Program-made: the position numbers and the translations under genes | Part shown: positions 15,035 to 23,305 of the stretch, one piece after another | How positions within the stretch are numbered: the stretch's first letter is position 1 | How the letters are laid out: each line of letters opens with the position of its first letter | Origin: Rikenellaceae bacterium | GTDB lineage: Bacteria > Bacteroidota > Bacteroidia > Bacteroidales > Rikenellaceae | DNA length: 64,000 bases | NCBI GenBank assembly: GCA_017442365.1 | Contig: JAFRZW010000003.1 | Location: forward strand, 35,841 to 99,840 | Reading direction: 5' to 3' | The notes under the pieces: model-generated | Seen by the model: the letters and a program-made list of their open reading frames with translations, nothing else | Databases searched by the model: none | Told to the model about the DNA's origin: nothing

Positions 15035-16735
15035 ATGAAACGAATCCTTATGCTTATGTGCGCCGTTGCAATGGCCGTAGTACCCGCATCGGCTCAACGT
15101 CTTGAAATCGGTCGTGGCGAGCGCGCCACAACCCAAACCGCACGCCACTCGATTACGGGTGTGGCCGATCCCGACGCAACGCTCACGGTCAACGGCAAGC
15201 AATTCCCCGTCTATCCTACGGGCGGTTGGGCTGCCGAGGTAATGCTCGAAGAGGGCAAAAACAGCGTGTCGGTGGTTGCCGTTTCGAAGGCCGGTCGCGT
15301 CGAGAAGAACTTCGACATCGAACTCACGAAGCGTCCCGAAAAGGAGCCTCTGACGGGTATCAAATTGCTCGAATGCAGCACCGTTCCCGCTGACATCAAG
15401 GCAGTTACCGCAGGCGAGCGCATTGCTCTGCGTGCCGTTGGCACGCCTGGTTGCAAGGTGTCGATCGTCGGTGGTTGCGAACTGACAGAGGTCGAGGCAG
15501 GTGTTTATCAGGGTCTGATCACCGCAAAGAAGGATTGCAAGGTGTTGGCTGAGCCGTTGCAGTTTAAGATCGAGGGCAAAGATGGCTCGGCGACCCTCAC
15601 GATGAAGGAGGCAATTGAGGTTATCGACCCCAATGCTCCCGTGATGTTGCGCACCGTTGGCGATCTGCCCTACCTGAACTATGGTCTGGGTACCGATCGT
15701 CTGGGTGGCTCGAAGATCGGACACATCACCGAAGGCATTCTGCTCGAAGCAGTTGGCAAGGTGGGCAATCAATACAAAGTTCGTCTGTCGAAGAATCGCA
15801 CCGCCTACATTCCCGCTTCGTGTGTCGAGGTGCAGCCCGCAGGTACGCTGCCCGCACAGTCGTTAGTTGGCTCGTGGAGTGTTCGCGGTGGTAAGGAGGC
15901 CGATGTGGTACGTGTTTCGCTCACGGAGCGTCTGCCCTTCGCTACGTTCCATCAGTTGGATCCCGCACGTGTGGTTGTCGATATTTTCGGAGCTGTTGCC
16001 AACACCTCGTGGCTGACCCAATACCCCGAAACCAAGAACGCTATCAAGAGCGTCGATTACGAGCAGGTCGAGGAGGATATTTTCCGCGTTGTGATTACGC
16101 TCGACCACAATGCACATTGGGGACACTCGGTAAGCTACGAGGGTAACTCGCTCATTATCCGCGTGAAGGCAGCGCCGAAAGCCTCGTTGCGCGGTCTGCA
16201 CGTAGCGATTGATGCGGGCCACGGTGGTCCGTACAAGGGTGCTGTGGGTGTTGCAGGTGTCGAGGAGAAGGACGTCAATCTCGACTTGGCTCATATGCTG
16301 CGTGAGGCACTCGAAAAGCGTGGTGCAAAGGTTACGATGACCCGCACCGAGGACGTTAATGTCGATATGAGCGACCGCGTGCTGATGTTGCGCAAGGCCG
16401 ATCCCAATATGATGATCTCGATCCACTGCAACGCCGGTGGCTCGCCGTTGAAGCCCCTCGGAACGAGCACCTACTACCGCCACCCGGGTTTCCAGCCGCT
16501 CTCGACAGCCGTTTTGAAGCGCGTTTTGGAGCTGAATATGAACAACTTCGGTAACATCGGCAGCTTCAACTTCATTCTCAATTCGCCCTACGAGTATCCC
16601 AATATGTTGCTCGAAACGTTGTTCATCTCGGCTCCCGCTGAGGAGGCTCGTCTGGTCGATCCCAAGTTCCGTCGTGAGCTGATCGACCGCGTGGTGAAGG
16701 GTATGGAGGACTACCTGAAAGAGTACGCTAAGTAA
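15035..16735 (+). CDS. N-acetylmuramoyl-L-alanine amidase (Amidase_3), secreted
   Basis: 566 residues with signal peptide (MKRILMLMCAVAMAVVPASA). An N-terminal Ig-like region (about 30-100), SH3-like region near LEAVGKVGNQYKVRLSKN (about 235-270), AMIN-like segment (RVVVDIFGAV...DIFRVVITLD) and C-terminal Amidase_3 catalytic domain from about residue 388. Zinc ligands and catalytic residues are visible: H in AIDAGHGGP, E in GVEEKDVNLD, H in MISIHCNAG, E in MLLETLFIS. It cleaves the amide between MurNAc and stem peptide, as in cell separation. Followed after 12 nt by the PHP gene, likely co-transcribed. Confidence 0.92.
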   Translation: MKRILMLMCAVAMAVVPASAQRLEIGRGERATTQTARHSITGVADPDATLTVNGKQFPVYPTGGWAAEVMLEEGKNSVSVVAVSKAGRVEKNFDIELTKRPEKEPLTGIKLLECSTVPADIKAVTAGERIALRAVGTPGCKVSIVGGCELTEVEAGVYQGLITAKKDCKVLAEPLQFKIEGKDGSATLTMKEAIEVIDPNAPVMLRTVGDLPYLNYGLGTDRLGGSKIGHITEGILLEAVGKVGNQYKVRLSKNRTAYIPASCVEVQPAGTLPAQSLVGSWSVRGGKEADVVRVSLTERLPFATFHQLDPARVVVDIFGAVANTSWLTQYPETKNAIKSVDYEQVEEDIFRVVITLDHNAHWGHSVSYEGNSLIIRVKAAPKASLRGLHVAIDAGHGGPYKGAVGVAGVEEKDVNLDLAHMLREALEKRGAKVTMTRTEDVNVDMSDRVLMLRKADPNMMISIHCNAGGSPLKPLGTSTYYRHPGFQPLSTAVLKRVLELNMNNFGNIGSFNFILNSPYEYPNMLLETLFISAPAEEARLVDPKFRRELIDRVVKGMEDYLKEYAK

Positions 16736-16747
16736 TTCACGCTCACT

Positions 16748-17935
16748 ATGAAACGTTCGATAATGTTGTGTGCCACGCTGCTGATCGCATCGGCAGCGTC
16801 GGCACAACACTACTACCAAGACGCCAAAAACCCCGACATCACTCGCCACACACTCCACAACTCGTCGCAGCGTGTCGAGTTTGTGTTGCCAGAGGTCAAT
16901 GGCTACACGATCTACAAGGCCGATCTGCACACCCACTCGATCTACTCGGACGGCGACTGCACGCCCGAATTTCGTGTGCGCGAGGCGTGGTATGACGGTC
17001 TGGACGTGTTGGCTATCACCGAGCACGTCGAGTATCGTCGCCACGAGGGTAATATGATCAAGGCGTTGGGCGGAATCCTTCCCGAAGGCACTAAGGCTCA
17101 GAATCATAACATTATCAACAAGGCGGCCGACGAGCGTGGTATCGCCTCGGATTTGAATCTGCCTGTTGAGCTGGCTCGCAAGACCGCAAAGGGCTACGGA
17201 CTGACCATCATTTCGGGCGTAGAGATTACTCGCACGCCCGAGACCATCGGCCACTACAACGCTCTCTTTACCACCGACAACAATGCAATCTACGACGCCG
17301 ATCCCGCCGAGTCGATGCGTAAAGCTCGTGCGCAGGGGGCTCTCATTATGCACAACCACCCCGGCTGGCGTCGCACCTCGCTCGAACAGACCGAGGCCGA
17401 GCGTGGGTTCTATGCTGCGGGGTTGATCGATGGCGTGGAGGTGATGAATGGCTCGTCGTTCTACCCGCTGGCGATCGATTGGGCGCACGAGGGCAAGCTG
17501 TTCGTATCGTCGAATACCGACATTCACGACGCTACGGCCGAGACCTATCGTATCAATGGCGTTCGCCGCAATATGACTCTCATTTTCGCTAAGGATCAGT
17601 CGGTTGAGTCGTTGCGTGAGGCTATCGTTGCACGTCGCACCCTCGCCTACTCGCTCGGAACGGTGGCTGGCGACGAGGCTCTGCTGCGCGATCTGTTCCT
17701 CGCCTCGATGCAGATGCGCGTGGTGGCTGAGGCCTCGAATGGCGTCAAGACCGTAGCGCTGACCAATATGAGTTCGGTGGCCTACGTACTGCGTTACGGA
17801 TCGGGTAATCCCGTGGTGATCAACCCCTTCTCGACCCGCACCGCAAAGACCAACAAGGAGGGAGTATTGCGTTTCACCGTTGAGAATATGTGGAGTGGCA
17901 GCGACGCTCAGCTTAAAATTGAGGTGCGCCCGTAG
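16748..17935 (+). CDS. Secreted PHP-domain phosphoesterase (Sb-PDE-like)
   Basis: 395 residues with signal peptide (MKRSIMLCATLLIASAASA). The PHP metal-binding motifs are present: KADLHTHSIYSDGD, ITEHVEY, SGVEIT, MHNHPGW and SNTDIHDA, giving a trinuclear-type metal site. PHP domains hydrolyse phosphoesters; this secreted type with a short beta C-terminal domain resembles proteins annotated Sb-PDE family phosphodiesterases. The physiological substrate is unknown. It directly follows the cell-wall amidase. Confidence 0.8.
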   Translation: MKRSIMLCATLLIASAASAQHYYQDAKNPDITRHTLHNSSQRVEFVLPEVNGYTIYKADLHTHSIYSDGDCTPEFRVREAWYDGLDVLAITEHVEYRRHEGNMIKALGGILPEGTKAQNHNIINKAADERGIASDLNLPVELARKTAKGYGLTIISGVEITRTPETIGHYNALFTTDNNAIYDADPAESMRKARAQGALIMHNHPGWRRTSLEQTEAERGFYAAGLIDGVEVMNGSSFYPLAIDWAHEGKLFVSSNTDIHDATAETYRINGVRRNMTLIFAKDQSVESLREAIVARRTLAYSLGTVAGDEALLRDLFLASMQMRVVAEASNGVKTVALTNMSSVAYVLRYGSGNPVVINPFSTRTAKTNKEGVLRFTVENMWSGSDAQLKIEVRP

Positions 17936-17940
17936 GAGAG

Positions 17941-18136
17941 ATTCACAATTCACAATTCACAATTCACAATTCACAATTTTTCTTTGTTGCCATTAAATTT
18001 GAACGCAAGACCGAAAAAGCAAAACCCGCCCTTCGGCGGGCTCCTTCGCGCCTCAGCCGAGTTCGAGCTACCGCTCAACTCCGCATTCGGTTTGGCGTCG
18101 GTTCACAATTCACAATTTGCAATTCACAATTTACAA
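17941..18136. repeat. Intergenic segment bracketed by direct heptamer tracts
   Basis: Five ATTCACA heptamers (17941-17975) and five TTCACAA-type heptamers (18102-18136) stand in the same orientation on either side of a 126-bp stretch that has a GC-rich hairpin and further short palindromes but no credible gene. Same repeat class as at 4173, 4385, 21222, 45992 and 47433. Confidence 0.75.
18014..18042 (-). terminator. Terminator-like hairpin (third of three behind bamD-rpoZ)
   Basis: CCCGCC/GGCGGG with a UUCG-like tetraloop and a U-rich tail on the minus strand. Confidence 0.6.
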
Positions 18137-18137
18137 A

Positions 18138-18168
18138 TAAAAAAACGCACTCCGACGTGGGGTGCGTT
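18138..18168 (-). terminator. Terminator-like hairpin (second of three behind bamD-rpoZ)
   Basis: ACGCAC (18145-18150)/GTGCGT (18162-18167) with seven T on the minus strand afterwards. Confidence 0.7.
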
Positions 18169-18196
18169 GTTTGTTTCTCTCAAAGCAATTTTCAAT

Positions 18197-18231
18197 CAAA
18201 AAAGCCGACCGCCCTTTCGGGTGGTCGGCTT
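18197..18231 (-). terminator. Rho-independent terminator of the bamD-rpoZ transcript
   Basis: AAGCCGACC (18202-18210)/GGTCGGCTT (18223-18231) with a six-T tail on the minus strand, the first strong terminator about 165 nt behind rpoZ. Confidence 0.8.
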
Positions 18232-18397
18232 GCTTTCGGAGTGGGCGGTCGTTTCTGAAAAACCCCTACGGGTCCTACCTGCAAAACAACTCTCGGTCGG
18301 TGTGCCTAACGTTTCACAACGTCTTCCTCCCCCTCGTGGCCTCCTCCATCACATTCGTTTAACCAAACGTGAGTGCCCAAGGCACCTACACGATCAT

Positions 18398-18721
18398 CTA
18401 CTCCTCGTTCTTATTATCGCGATAGTAGAGCTTACCGGCGAGGAACTCCTCGGTTGCGATGATTGCCGGCTTCGGCAGACGCTCGTAGTAACGCGAGATC
18501 TCGATCTGCTCACGATTCTCGAAGGTCTCCTCCAACGAATCGGTGCTGGTCGAGAAATCGGCCAACTTACGATTGAGCTCCTGCTTCATCTCAGTTGCAA
18601 TCTGGTTAGCACGACGCGAAATGACGTTGAGCGACTTGTAGATGTTACCTGTCGGCTGGTCCAAATCGACCAACTTACGGGTTTTGGTGTTGTTGGGAAT
18701 GTTTGTTAATTTCAGATCCAT
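18398..18721 (-). CDS. rpoZ: RNA polymerase omega subunit (Rpb6-like)
   Basis: 107 residues. The core NIYKSLNVISRRANQIATEMKQEL matches the omega/Rpb6 motif that clamps the RNA polymerase beta' C-terminus; the C-terminal tail with YYERLPKPAIIATEEFLAG is typical of the Bacteroidetes version. It follows bamD with a 23-nt gap, the usual order in this phylum. The 3' region up to 18231 contains short hairpins before the first real terminator. Confidence 0.88.
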   Translation of the reverse strand: MDLKLTNIPNNTKTRKLVDLDQPTGNIYKSLNVISRRANQIATEMKQELNRKLADFSTSTDSLEETFENREQIEISRYYERLPKPAIIATEEFLAGKLYYRDNKNEE

Positions 18722-18744
18722 ACTTTTGTTTGTACTCTGAGTGA

Positions 18745-19599
18745 TTATTTTGTGGTGTTTTCTTCGGTTGCGGGTTTCTCCTGATTCGGATCGCCAAACT
18801 TAGCGATATACTTCTTTGCCTCCTCCTGCATACGGCTCAGCTCCTTAACGTGCTTACTCTCGGGGAACTCTGCCACGAACGAGTAGTACGAGTCCATCAT
18901 CGCCATATAGCGGTCGCGCTGCAACGACTCGATCGAGTTGTGGGCCAGCTCATACGACGACTTGACAATCAGATACATCAACTCCTCGCGGTGGGGCGTA
19001 TCGGGATACTTCTTCAAGGCGTTCTTCAATGCCGGAACTGCCGACTTGTAGCGACCGATCGTGTAGTAAGTTTTGGCATTGATCAACACCTTATCGTACT
19101 GTTTTTGAGTCAATTCGCGCACCATCTGCTCGAACGCTGCGCGGCGGGTTGAGTTGGGATAGCGACCGAGGAACTCCTGAATTGCAGTAAGTGCCTGCGT
19201 TGTTGTAGTCTGATCGCGCATCGGCTCGGGCGAAAGATAGTAGAAGCTCAGCGCATACATACCCTCGACATCTTCGAGGAAGGGGCTGCGGGTATATTTA
19301 CGACGGAACTCATCGAGCAGCTCCGAGCTGGTGGTAAAATCGTCGTTCTTGAAATGGGCATAAGCCATATAGTATGCCAACGAGTCCTCGCGCATCGTAC
19401 CGACAAAATAGGGCTGCACCTGCTCGAAACACATAATCGCACGATTATACTTCGCAGCGTCCAGCTGGGCACGACCCTCGGCGTATATCTTATCGTTGTC
19501 GCCACTTTTGAGCAACTTGTTGAATGGGCCGCAACCGGTGCTCGCCAGGGCGATGGCACAAGCGGTGAGCAACATCAAAATCGATCTTTTCATCTTCAT
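18745..19599 (-). CDS. bamD: Outer membrane assembly lipoprotein BamD
   Basis: 284 residues with a lipoprotein signal (lipobox ASTGC, Cys at about 23). Tetratricopeptide-like helical repeats run through the mature part (YAEGRAQLDAAKYNRAIMCF, YMAYAHFKNDDFTTSSELLD, FLGRYPNSTRRAAFEQM, YPDTPHREELMYLIVKSSYE). BamD is the essential TPR lipoprotein of the BAM complex that inserts outer-membrane barrels. First gene of bamD-rpoZ, with a good promoter 40 nt upstream. Confidence 0.92.
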   Translation of the reverse strand: MKMKRSILMLLTACAIALASTGCGPFNKLLKSGDNDKIYAEGRAQLDAAKYNRAIMCFEQVQPYFVGTMREDSLAYYMAYAHFKNDDFTTSSELLDEFRRKYTRSPFLEDVEGMYALSFYYLSPEPMRDQTTTTQALTAIQEFLGRYPNSTRRAAFEQMVRELTQKQYDKVLINAKTYYTIGRYKSAVPALKNALKKYPDTPHREELMYLIVKSSYELAHNSIESLQRDRYMAMMDSYYSFVAEFPESKHVKELSRMQEEAKKYIAKFGDPNQEKPATEENTTK

Positions 19600-19639
19600 T
19601 CCGTAAAAAATAATAGCGCATTGTAATGCTACAACCGCG

Positions 19640-19671
19640 CAAAGTTATACATTTTTAACGAGCCAAACAAA
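19640..19671 (-). promoter_or_regulatory. bamD-rpoZ promoter
   Basis: Minus strand TTTG (19668-19671), 20-nt spacer, TAACTTTG (19640-19647). Confidence 0.7.
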
Positions 19672-19819
19672 AATATATTATACCCTTTCGACGAATTAAT
19701 TTCAGTTTGGCAATTTTTTCGATCGACAAGACGAGAGCAAATTGCCCAAACGATGGGTATAAATACCTATTTATGCTCGAATTTAGACCGAAAGTGTTCC
19801 GATTCGTACAGAATTGTTG

Positions 19820-19827
19820 TAAATTTG
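19820..19827 (+). promoter_or_regulatory. -7 box for the alpha-oxoamine synthase gene
   Basis: TAAATTTG, exact -7 match, leaving an A/T-rich 5' leader of about 80 nt before the start at 19913. The rest of 19672-19819 is A/T-rich without an ORF. Confidence 0.5.
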
Positions 19828-19912
19828 TGTGTTTTATGGAGAGGTAATGCTAATCCGCAAAGCAAACTTTTTTTTTGAAGAAATCGTTTAACATTAAAAT
19901 TTATAAAAGACA

Positions 19913-21163
19913 ATGACTGATATTTTTGAACGCTTGAAGAAGAGTGCCGGCGGCCCGATCGGTATGTACCAGAAGTATTCGCACGGCTATTTCTCGTTCC
20001 CGAAACTCGAAGGCCCCATCGGCCCTCATATGAAGTTCCGCGGTAAGGAGGTTCTGAATTGGAGTCTCAACAACTACCTCGGTCTGGCTAACCACCCCGA
20101 AGTACGCGAGGCTGACGCTAAGGGTGCTATCGATTTCGGTATGGCAGCACCGATGGGCGCACGTATGATGAGCGGTCAGACCGTTTATCACGAGCAGTTG
20201 GAGCGCGAGTTGGCCGAGTTTGTTGGCAAGGAGGACGCATTCCTGCTCAACTTCGGTTATCAGGGTATGGTGTCGATCATCGACTGTCTGCTGACTCCCC
20301 GCGACGTTGTGGTTTATGACGCTGAGGCTCACGCTTGTATCATCGACGGTCTGCGTATGCACAAGGGCAAGCGTTTCGTATTTGGTCATAACGATATGGA
20401 CAGCCTGCGCTTGCAGCTGCGCCACGCTACCGAGCTGGCCGAGACGCAGAATGGCGGCGTGCTGGTTATCACCGAGGGTGTATTCGGTATGAAGGGTGAT
20501 CTGGGTAAGCTGGACGAGATCGTGGCTTTGAAGAGCGAGTTCTCGTTCCGTCTGCTGGTTGATGACGCTCACGGCTTCGGTACGATGGGTGAGGGCGGTC
20601 GCGGTACCGCTTCGCACTTCGGCGTAACCGATGGCGTTGATGTTCTGTTCAACACCTTCGCTAAGTCGATGGCAGGTATCGGTGCATTCGTTGCATCGCA
20701 CAAGTGGCTGGTTGACCTGCTGCGCTACAATATGCGTTCGCAGCTCTACGCTAAGAGCCTCCCGATGCCGATGGTAATGGGTGCTTTGAAGCGTCTTGAC
20801 CTGATCCGCAAACACCCTGAGTATCAGCAGAAACTGTGGGAGATCACCAACGCATTGCAGAGCGGTCTGCGCGAGCGTGGCTTCGATATCGGTGGCACGC
20901 TGTCGCCCGTAACCCCGATCTATATGAAGGGTTCGGTACCCGAGGCTTGCAACTTGGTTGTCGATCTGCGCGAGAACCACGCACTGTTCTGCTCGATCGT
21001 GGTTTATCCCGTAATCCCGAAGGGCGAGATGATTCTGCGTATCATTCCTACGGCGGCTCATACGTTGGAGGACGTTCAGTACACGCTGGACTGCTTCTCG
21101 TCGATCCGTTCGAAGTTGGAGAATGGCGAGTACGACAAGCCGATGCCCAATATGGCCGACTAA
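19913..21163 (+). CDS. Alpha-oxoamine synthase (serine palmitoyltransferase / cysteate acyltransferase type)
   Basis: 416 residues of the PLP-dependent alpha-oxoamine synthase family, which condenses an amino acid with an acyl-CoA/ACP. Visible: NWSLNNYLGLANHPEV, SGQTVYHEQLERELAEF, LLVDDAHGFGTMG (cofactor Asp and His), and the PLP lysine in FNTFAKSMAGIG. In Bacteroidetes such enzymes start sphingolipid (with serine) or sulfonolipid/capnine (with cysteate) synthesis; the family also contains KBL and BioF. No biotin or threonine genes are near. Codon choice (frequent GCT, GGT, CGT) suggests high expression. Lipid role is inference; substrate undecided. Confidence 0.8.
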   Translation: MTDIFERLKKSAGGPIGMYQKYSHGYFSFPKLEGPIGPHMKFRGKEVLNWSLNNYLGLANHPEVREADAKGAIDFGMAAPMGARMMSGQTVYHEQLERELAEFVGKEDAFLLNFGYQGMVSIIDCLLTPRDVVVYDAEAHACIIDGLRMHKGKRFVFGHNDMDSLRLQLRHATELAETQNGGVLVITEGVFGMKGDLGKLDEIVALKSEFSFRLLVDDAHGFGTMGEGGRGTASHFGVTDGVDVLFNTFAKSMAGIGAFVASHKWLVDLLRYNMRSQLYAKSLPMPMVMGALKRLDLIRKHPEYQQKLWEITNALQSGLRERGFDIGGTLSPVTPIYMKGSVPEACNLVVDLRENHALFCSIVVYPVIPKGEMILRIIPTAAHTLEDVQYTLDCFSSIRSKLENGEYDKPMPNMAD

Positions 21164-21193
21164 GTTGTCCCGCTACGACAATAACTCAAACGA

Positions 21194-21221
21194 GGGTTGC
21201 GTTTCGACGCGGCCCTTTTTT
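21194..21221 (+). terminator. Rho-independent terminator
   Basis: GGGttGCGT/ACGCggCCC hairpin with a TTCG loop and six T, 30 nt behind the oxoamine synthase. Confidence 0.85.
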
Positions 21222-21289
21222 AATTCACAATTCTCAATTCATAATTCTCAATTCACAATTCACAATTCTCAATTCTCAATTCACAATTA
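21222..21289. repeat. Heptamer tract, nine units
   Basis: Nine consecutive 7-bp units of consensus AATTC(A/T)(C/T) fill the space directly after the terminator. Longest tract of this repeat class in the window. Confidence 0.85.
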
Positions 21290-21346
21290 TTGACTTTGCT
21301 TTCAACAAATGCACACTCGCATAGCGAAAATTTGAATAATTTTTGT

Positions 21347-21354
21347 TAGCTTTG
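21347..21354 (+). promoter_or_regulatory. -7 box for the glycerophosphodiesterase gene
   Basis: TAGCTTTG 34 nt before the start codon; no -33 TTTG at the right spacing. Confidence 0.45.
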
Positions 21355-21388
21355 CGCTATTGGAACAAACTAAAAACTTTGATAGACT

Positions 21389-22177
21389 ATGAGAACTAAA
21401 ACTTTGATTCTTTCGATAATGTTGTTGCTCGCTGCGGGCGTGGCTGAGGCAAAGAAGGTGCGCGTGGTTGCACATCGCGGCTATTGGAACACCGAAGGCT
21501 CGTCGCGCAACTCGATCAGCGCACTCAACAATGCGATGACGATCGGCGCGTATGGTACTGAGTTTGACGTCAATATGACCGCCGACGGTGTGCTGGTCGT
21601 ACACCACGACGCCAAGACATTAAACGGCTTGCAGATCGAGAAGATCACCTTCGCCGAGCTGCGCGAAAAGGCTCCCAAGCTCTCGAATGGCGAGTTAATC
21701 CCCACGCTCGACGACTACCTCACAACGTGGAATCACAACAAGAAGACCAAACTCGTGTTCGAGATCAAACCCCAATCGTCGCCCGAGTTCGAGACCCGTA
21801 TGGTCGAGGCTTGCTTGGAGGCTCTGCGCAAATATCAGGTAACCGACAAGCAGGTTGAGTTCATCTCGTTCAGCTACCACGTCTGCAAGGAGTTGAAGCG
21901 TCTGCGCCCGACGGCTGTGGTGCTGCCGCTTTCGTCGGTCGAGGCTGAGCCCGAGCAGATGTTCAAGGACGGTATGGACGGTTTCGACCTGCACTACAAC
22001 GTGCTGCGCGAGCACCCCGAATGGGTTGAGCTAGCGAAGTCGCAGAAGAAGATCGTCAATGTTTGGACTGTTAATCAGGAAGATGTGATGCGCGAGATGA
22101 TCAATCTTGGCGTCGATTACATCACCACCGACGAGCCTGTGCTGCTCAAACAGGTGATCAAGGGCAAGAAAAAGTAG
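21389..22177 (+). CDS. Exported glycerophosphodiester phosphodiesterase
   Basis: 262 residues with a signal peptide (ILSIMLLLAAGVAEA). GDPD family TIM barrel motifs: VVAHRGYWNTEGSSRNS (catalytic His), GTEFDVNMTADGVLVVHHD (metal Glu/Asp and second His), FEIKPQSS, and the closing NVWTVNQED...DYITTDEP. It hydrolyses glycerophosphodiesters to glycerol-3-phosphate and an alcohol in the periplasm. Size is normal. Single-gene unit with its own terminator. Confidence 0.92.
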   Translation: MRTKTLILSIMLLLAAGVAEAKKVRVVAHRGYWNTEGSSRNSISALNNAMTIGAYGTEFDVNMTADGVLVVHHDAKTLNGLQIEKITFAELREKAPKLSNGELIPTLDDYLTTWNHNKKTKLVFEIKPQSSPEFETRMVEACLEALRKYQVTDKQVEFISFSYHVCKELKRLRPTAVVLPLSSVEAEPEQMFKDGMDGFDLHYNVLREHPEWVELAKSQKKIVNVWTVNQEDVMREMINLGVDYITTDEPVLLKQVIKGKKK

Positions 22178-22205
22178 TCCTTCGAACAACACACGAAAAC
22201 CGCCT

Positions 22206-22244
22206 AAAAAACGCCTGCTCGGATTGTCAGAGTGGGCGTTTTTT
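22206..22244 (+). terminator. Rho-independent terminator
   Basis: AAAAAACGCC...GGGCGTTTTTT hairpin with CTC/GAG continuation of the stem. Confidence 0.8.
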
Positions 22245-22279
22245 CGTTGTTGAGCGTACGAATTTGGCGACCAAATATG

Positions 22280-22287
22280 TAAATTTG
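22280..22287 (+). promoter_or_regulatory. -7 box for the EamA transporter gene
   Basis: TAAATTTG, exact -7 match, 26 nt before the start. Confidence 0.5.
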
Positions 22288-22313
22288 CAGTCGCAAAACT
22301 CAATTCTCAAACA

Positions 22314-23237
22314 ATGCAAAAACTCAAAGGTACAATCTGGGCGCTCGTTTCGTCATCGACCTTCGGACTGATCCCCCTGTTCTCGCTACCCGTGCTGACG
22401 AGTGGCGTGGGGTTGGATTCGCTGTGCTTCTATCGCTTTGCCTTCGCCACAGCCGCGATGGGAGCATATATGTTACTGAGTGGGCGCTCGTTACGCATTT
22501 CGTGGCGAGAGTTGGCGACGGTAGCCGTGCTGTCGGTTTTCTATGGCTCGACGTCGATGTTCCTCACCTCGTCATACGAATTTATCCCCAGCGGAATTGC
22601 CACAACGATCCACTTCCTCTATCCCGTATTGGTTACGACGATAATGATTGTGGGCTTTGGCGAGCGGGCGTCGTGGTGCGTCTTTACGGCGGCAGCAATG
22701 GCCATCGGAGGTGTCTATCTACTGAGCGGGTCGAGCGAGGGTGCAACGATCCAACTGCGTGGTATTGTGTCAGTTCTCATCACGGTTGTAACCTATGCGA
22801 CCTACATCGTCGGCGTCAATCGCTCGGCGGTCAAGGATATGGAGGGGCGCAAGATGACCTTCTACGTATTGCTCTGCACAGCGATACTCTTTTATATGAA
22901 TTTGGTGGTGCGCCACGGGGGTGCAATCGACCCCATTCCCGACGCAGGGGCGTGGATACGATTGCTGCTATTGGCGTTGGTGCCTACCCTACTCTCGGAT
23001 TTGGCGCTGATCTATGCCATTCAGATGGTCGGCTCGACCACCACGGCCATACTCGGTTGTATGGAACCTCTGACGGCGGTTGTGATCGGCATTGTCTGCT
23101 TTGGCGAGCGTTTCGGGGCGTTGCAAGCGGCAGGTATAGTGGTTGTGCTGGCGGCTGTGGTGCTGGTGATTATGGCCGAGCGGTGGGGTCGCAAACCGTT
23201 GCGTGAGTTGCTCGGTTGGGCACAAGGCGAAAAATAG
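22314..23237 (+). CDS. EamA/DMT family transporter
   Basis: 307 residues with ten hydrophobic segments in two EamA repeats of five, as in the drug/metabolite transporter superfamily. First repeat from LKGTIWALVSSSTFGLIPLF to AAAMAIGGVYLLSG; second from LRGIVSVLITVVTYATYIVG to GIVVVLAAVVLVIMAERW. The end-of-repeat motif is seen in EPLTAVVIGIVCFGERFG. It lies in the inner membrane. Substrate cannot be inferred from sequence or neighbours. Confidence 0.88.
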   Translation: MQKLKGTIWALVSSSTFGLIPLFSLPVLTSGVGLDSLCFYRFAFATAAMGAYMLLSGRSLRISWRELATVAVLSVFYGSTSMFLTSSYEFIPSGIATTIHFLYPVLVTTIMIVGFGERASWCVFTAAAMAIGGVYLLSGSSEGATIQLRGIVSVLITVVTYATYIVGVNRSAVKDMEGRKMTFYVLLCTAILFYMNLVVRHGGAIDPIPDAGAWIRLLLLALVPTLLSDLALIYAIQMVGSTTTAILGCMEPLTAVVIGIVCFGERFGALQAAGIVVVLAAVVLVIMAERWGRKPLRELLGWAQGEK

Positions 23238-23248
23238 CAGTCGGCACG

Positions 23249-23279
23249 CTTGTAATTCGAAAAGAAATTGTTAAATTTG
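23249..23279 (+). promoter_or_regulatory. Promoter of the Ntn-hydrolase gene
   Basis: CTTG (23249-23252), 19-nt spacer, TAAATTTG (23272-23279), start codon 27 nt later. Confidence 0.5.
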
Positions 23280-23305
23280 TCAAAACTAAAAAAACATTGA
23301 TACCT

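Noticed and set aside
15863..17953. 696-codon minus-strand frame opposite the amidase and PHP genes
   Set aside because: Antisense to two well-supported genes and shows no domain; caused by codon bias.
17984..18709. 241-codon plus-strand frame across the rpoZ intergenic region
   Set aside because: It runs through repeats, three terminators and antisense to rpoZ, and its translation has no protein-like pattern.
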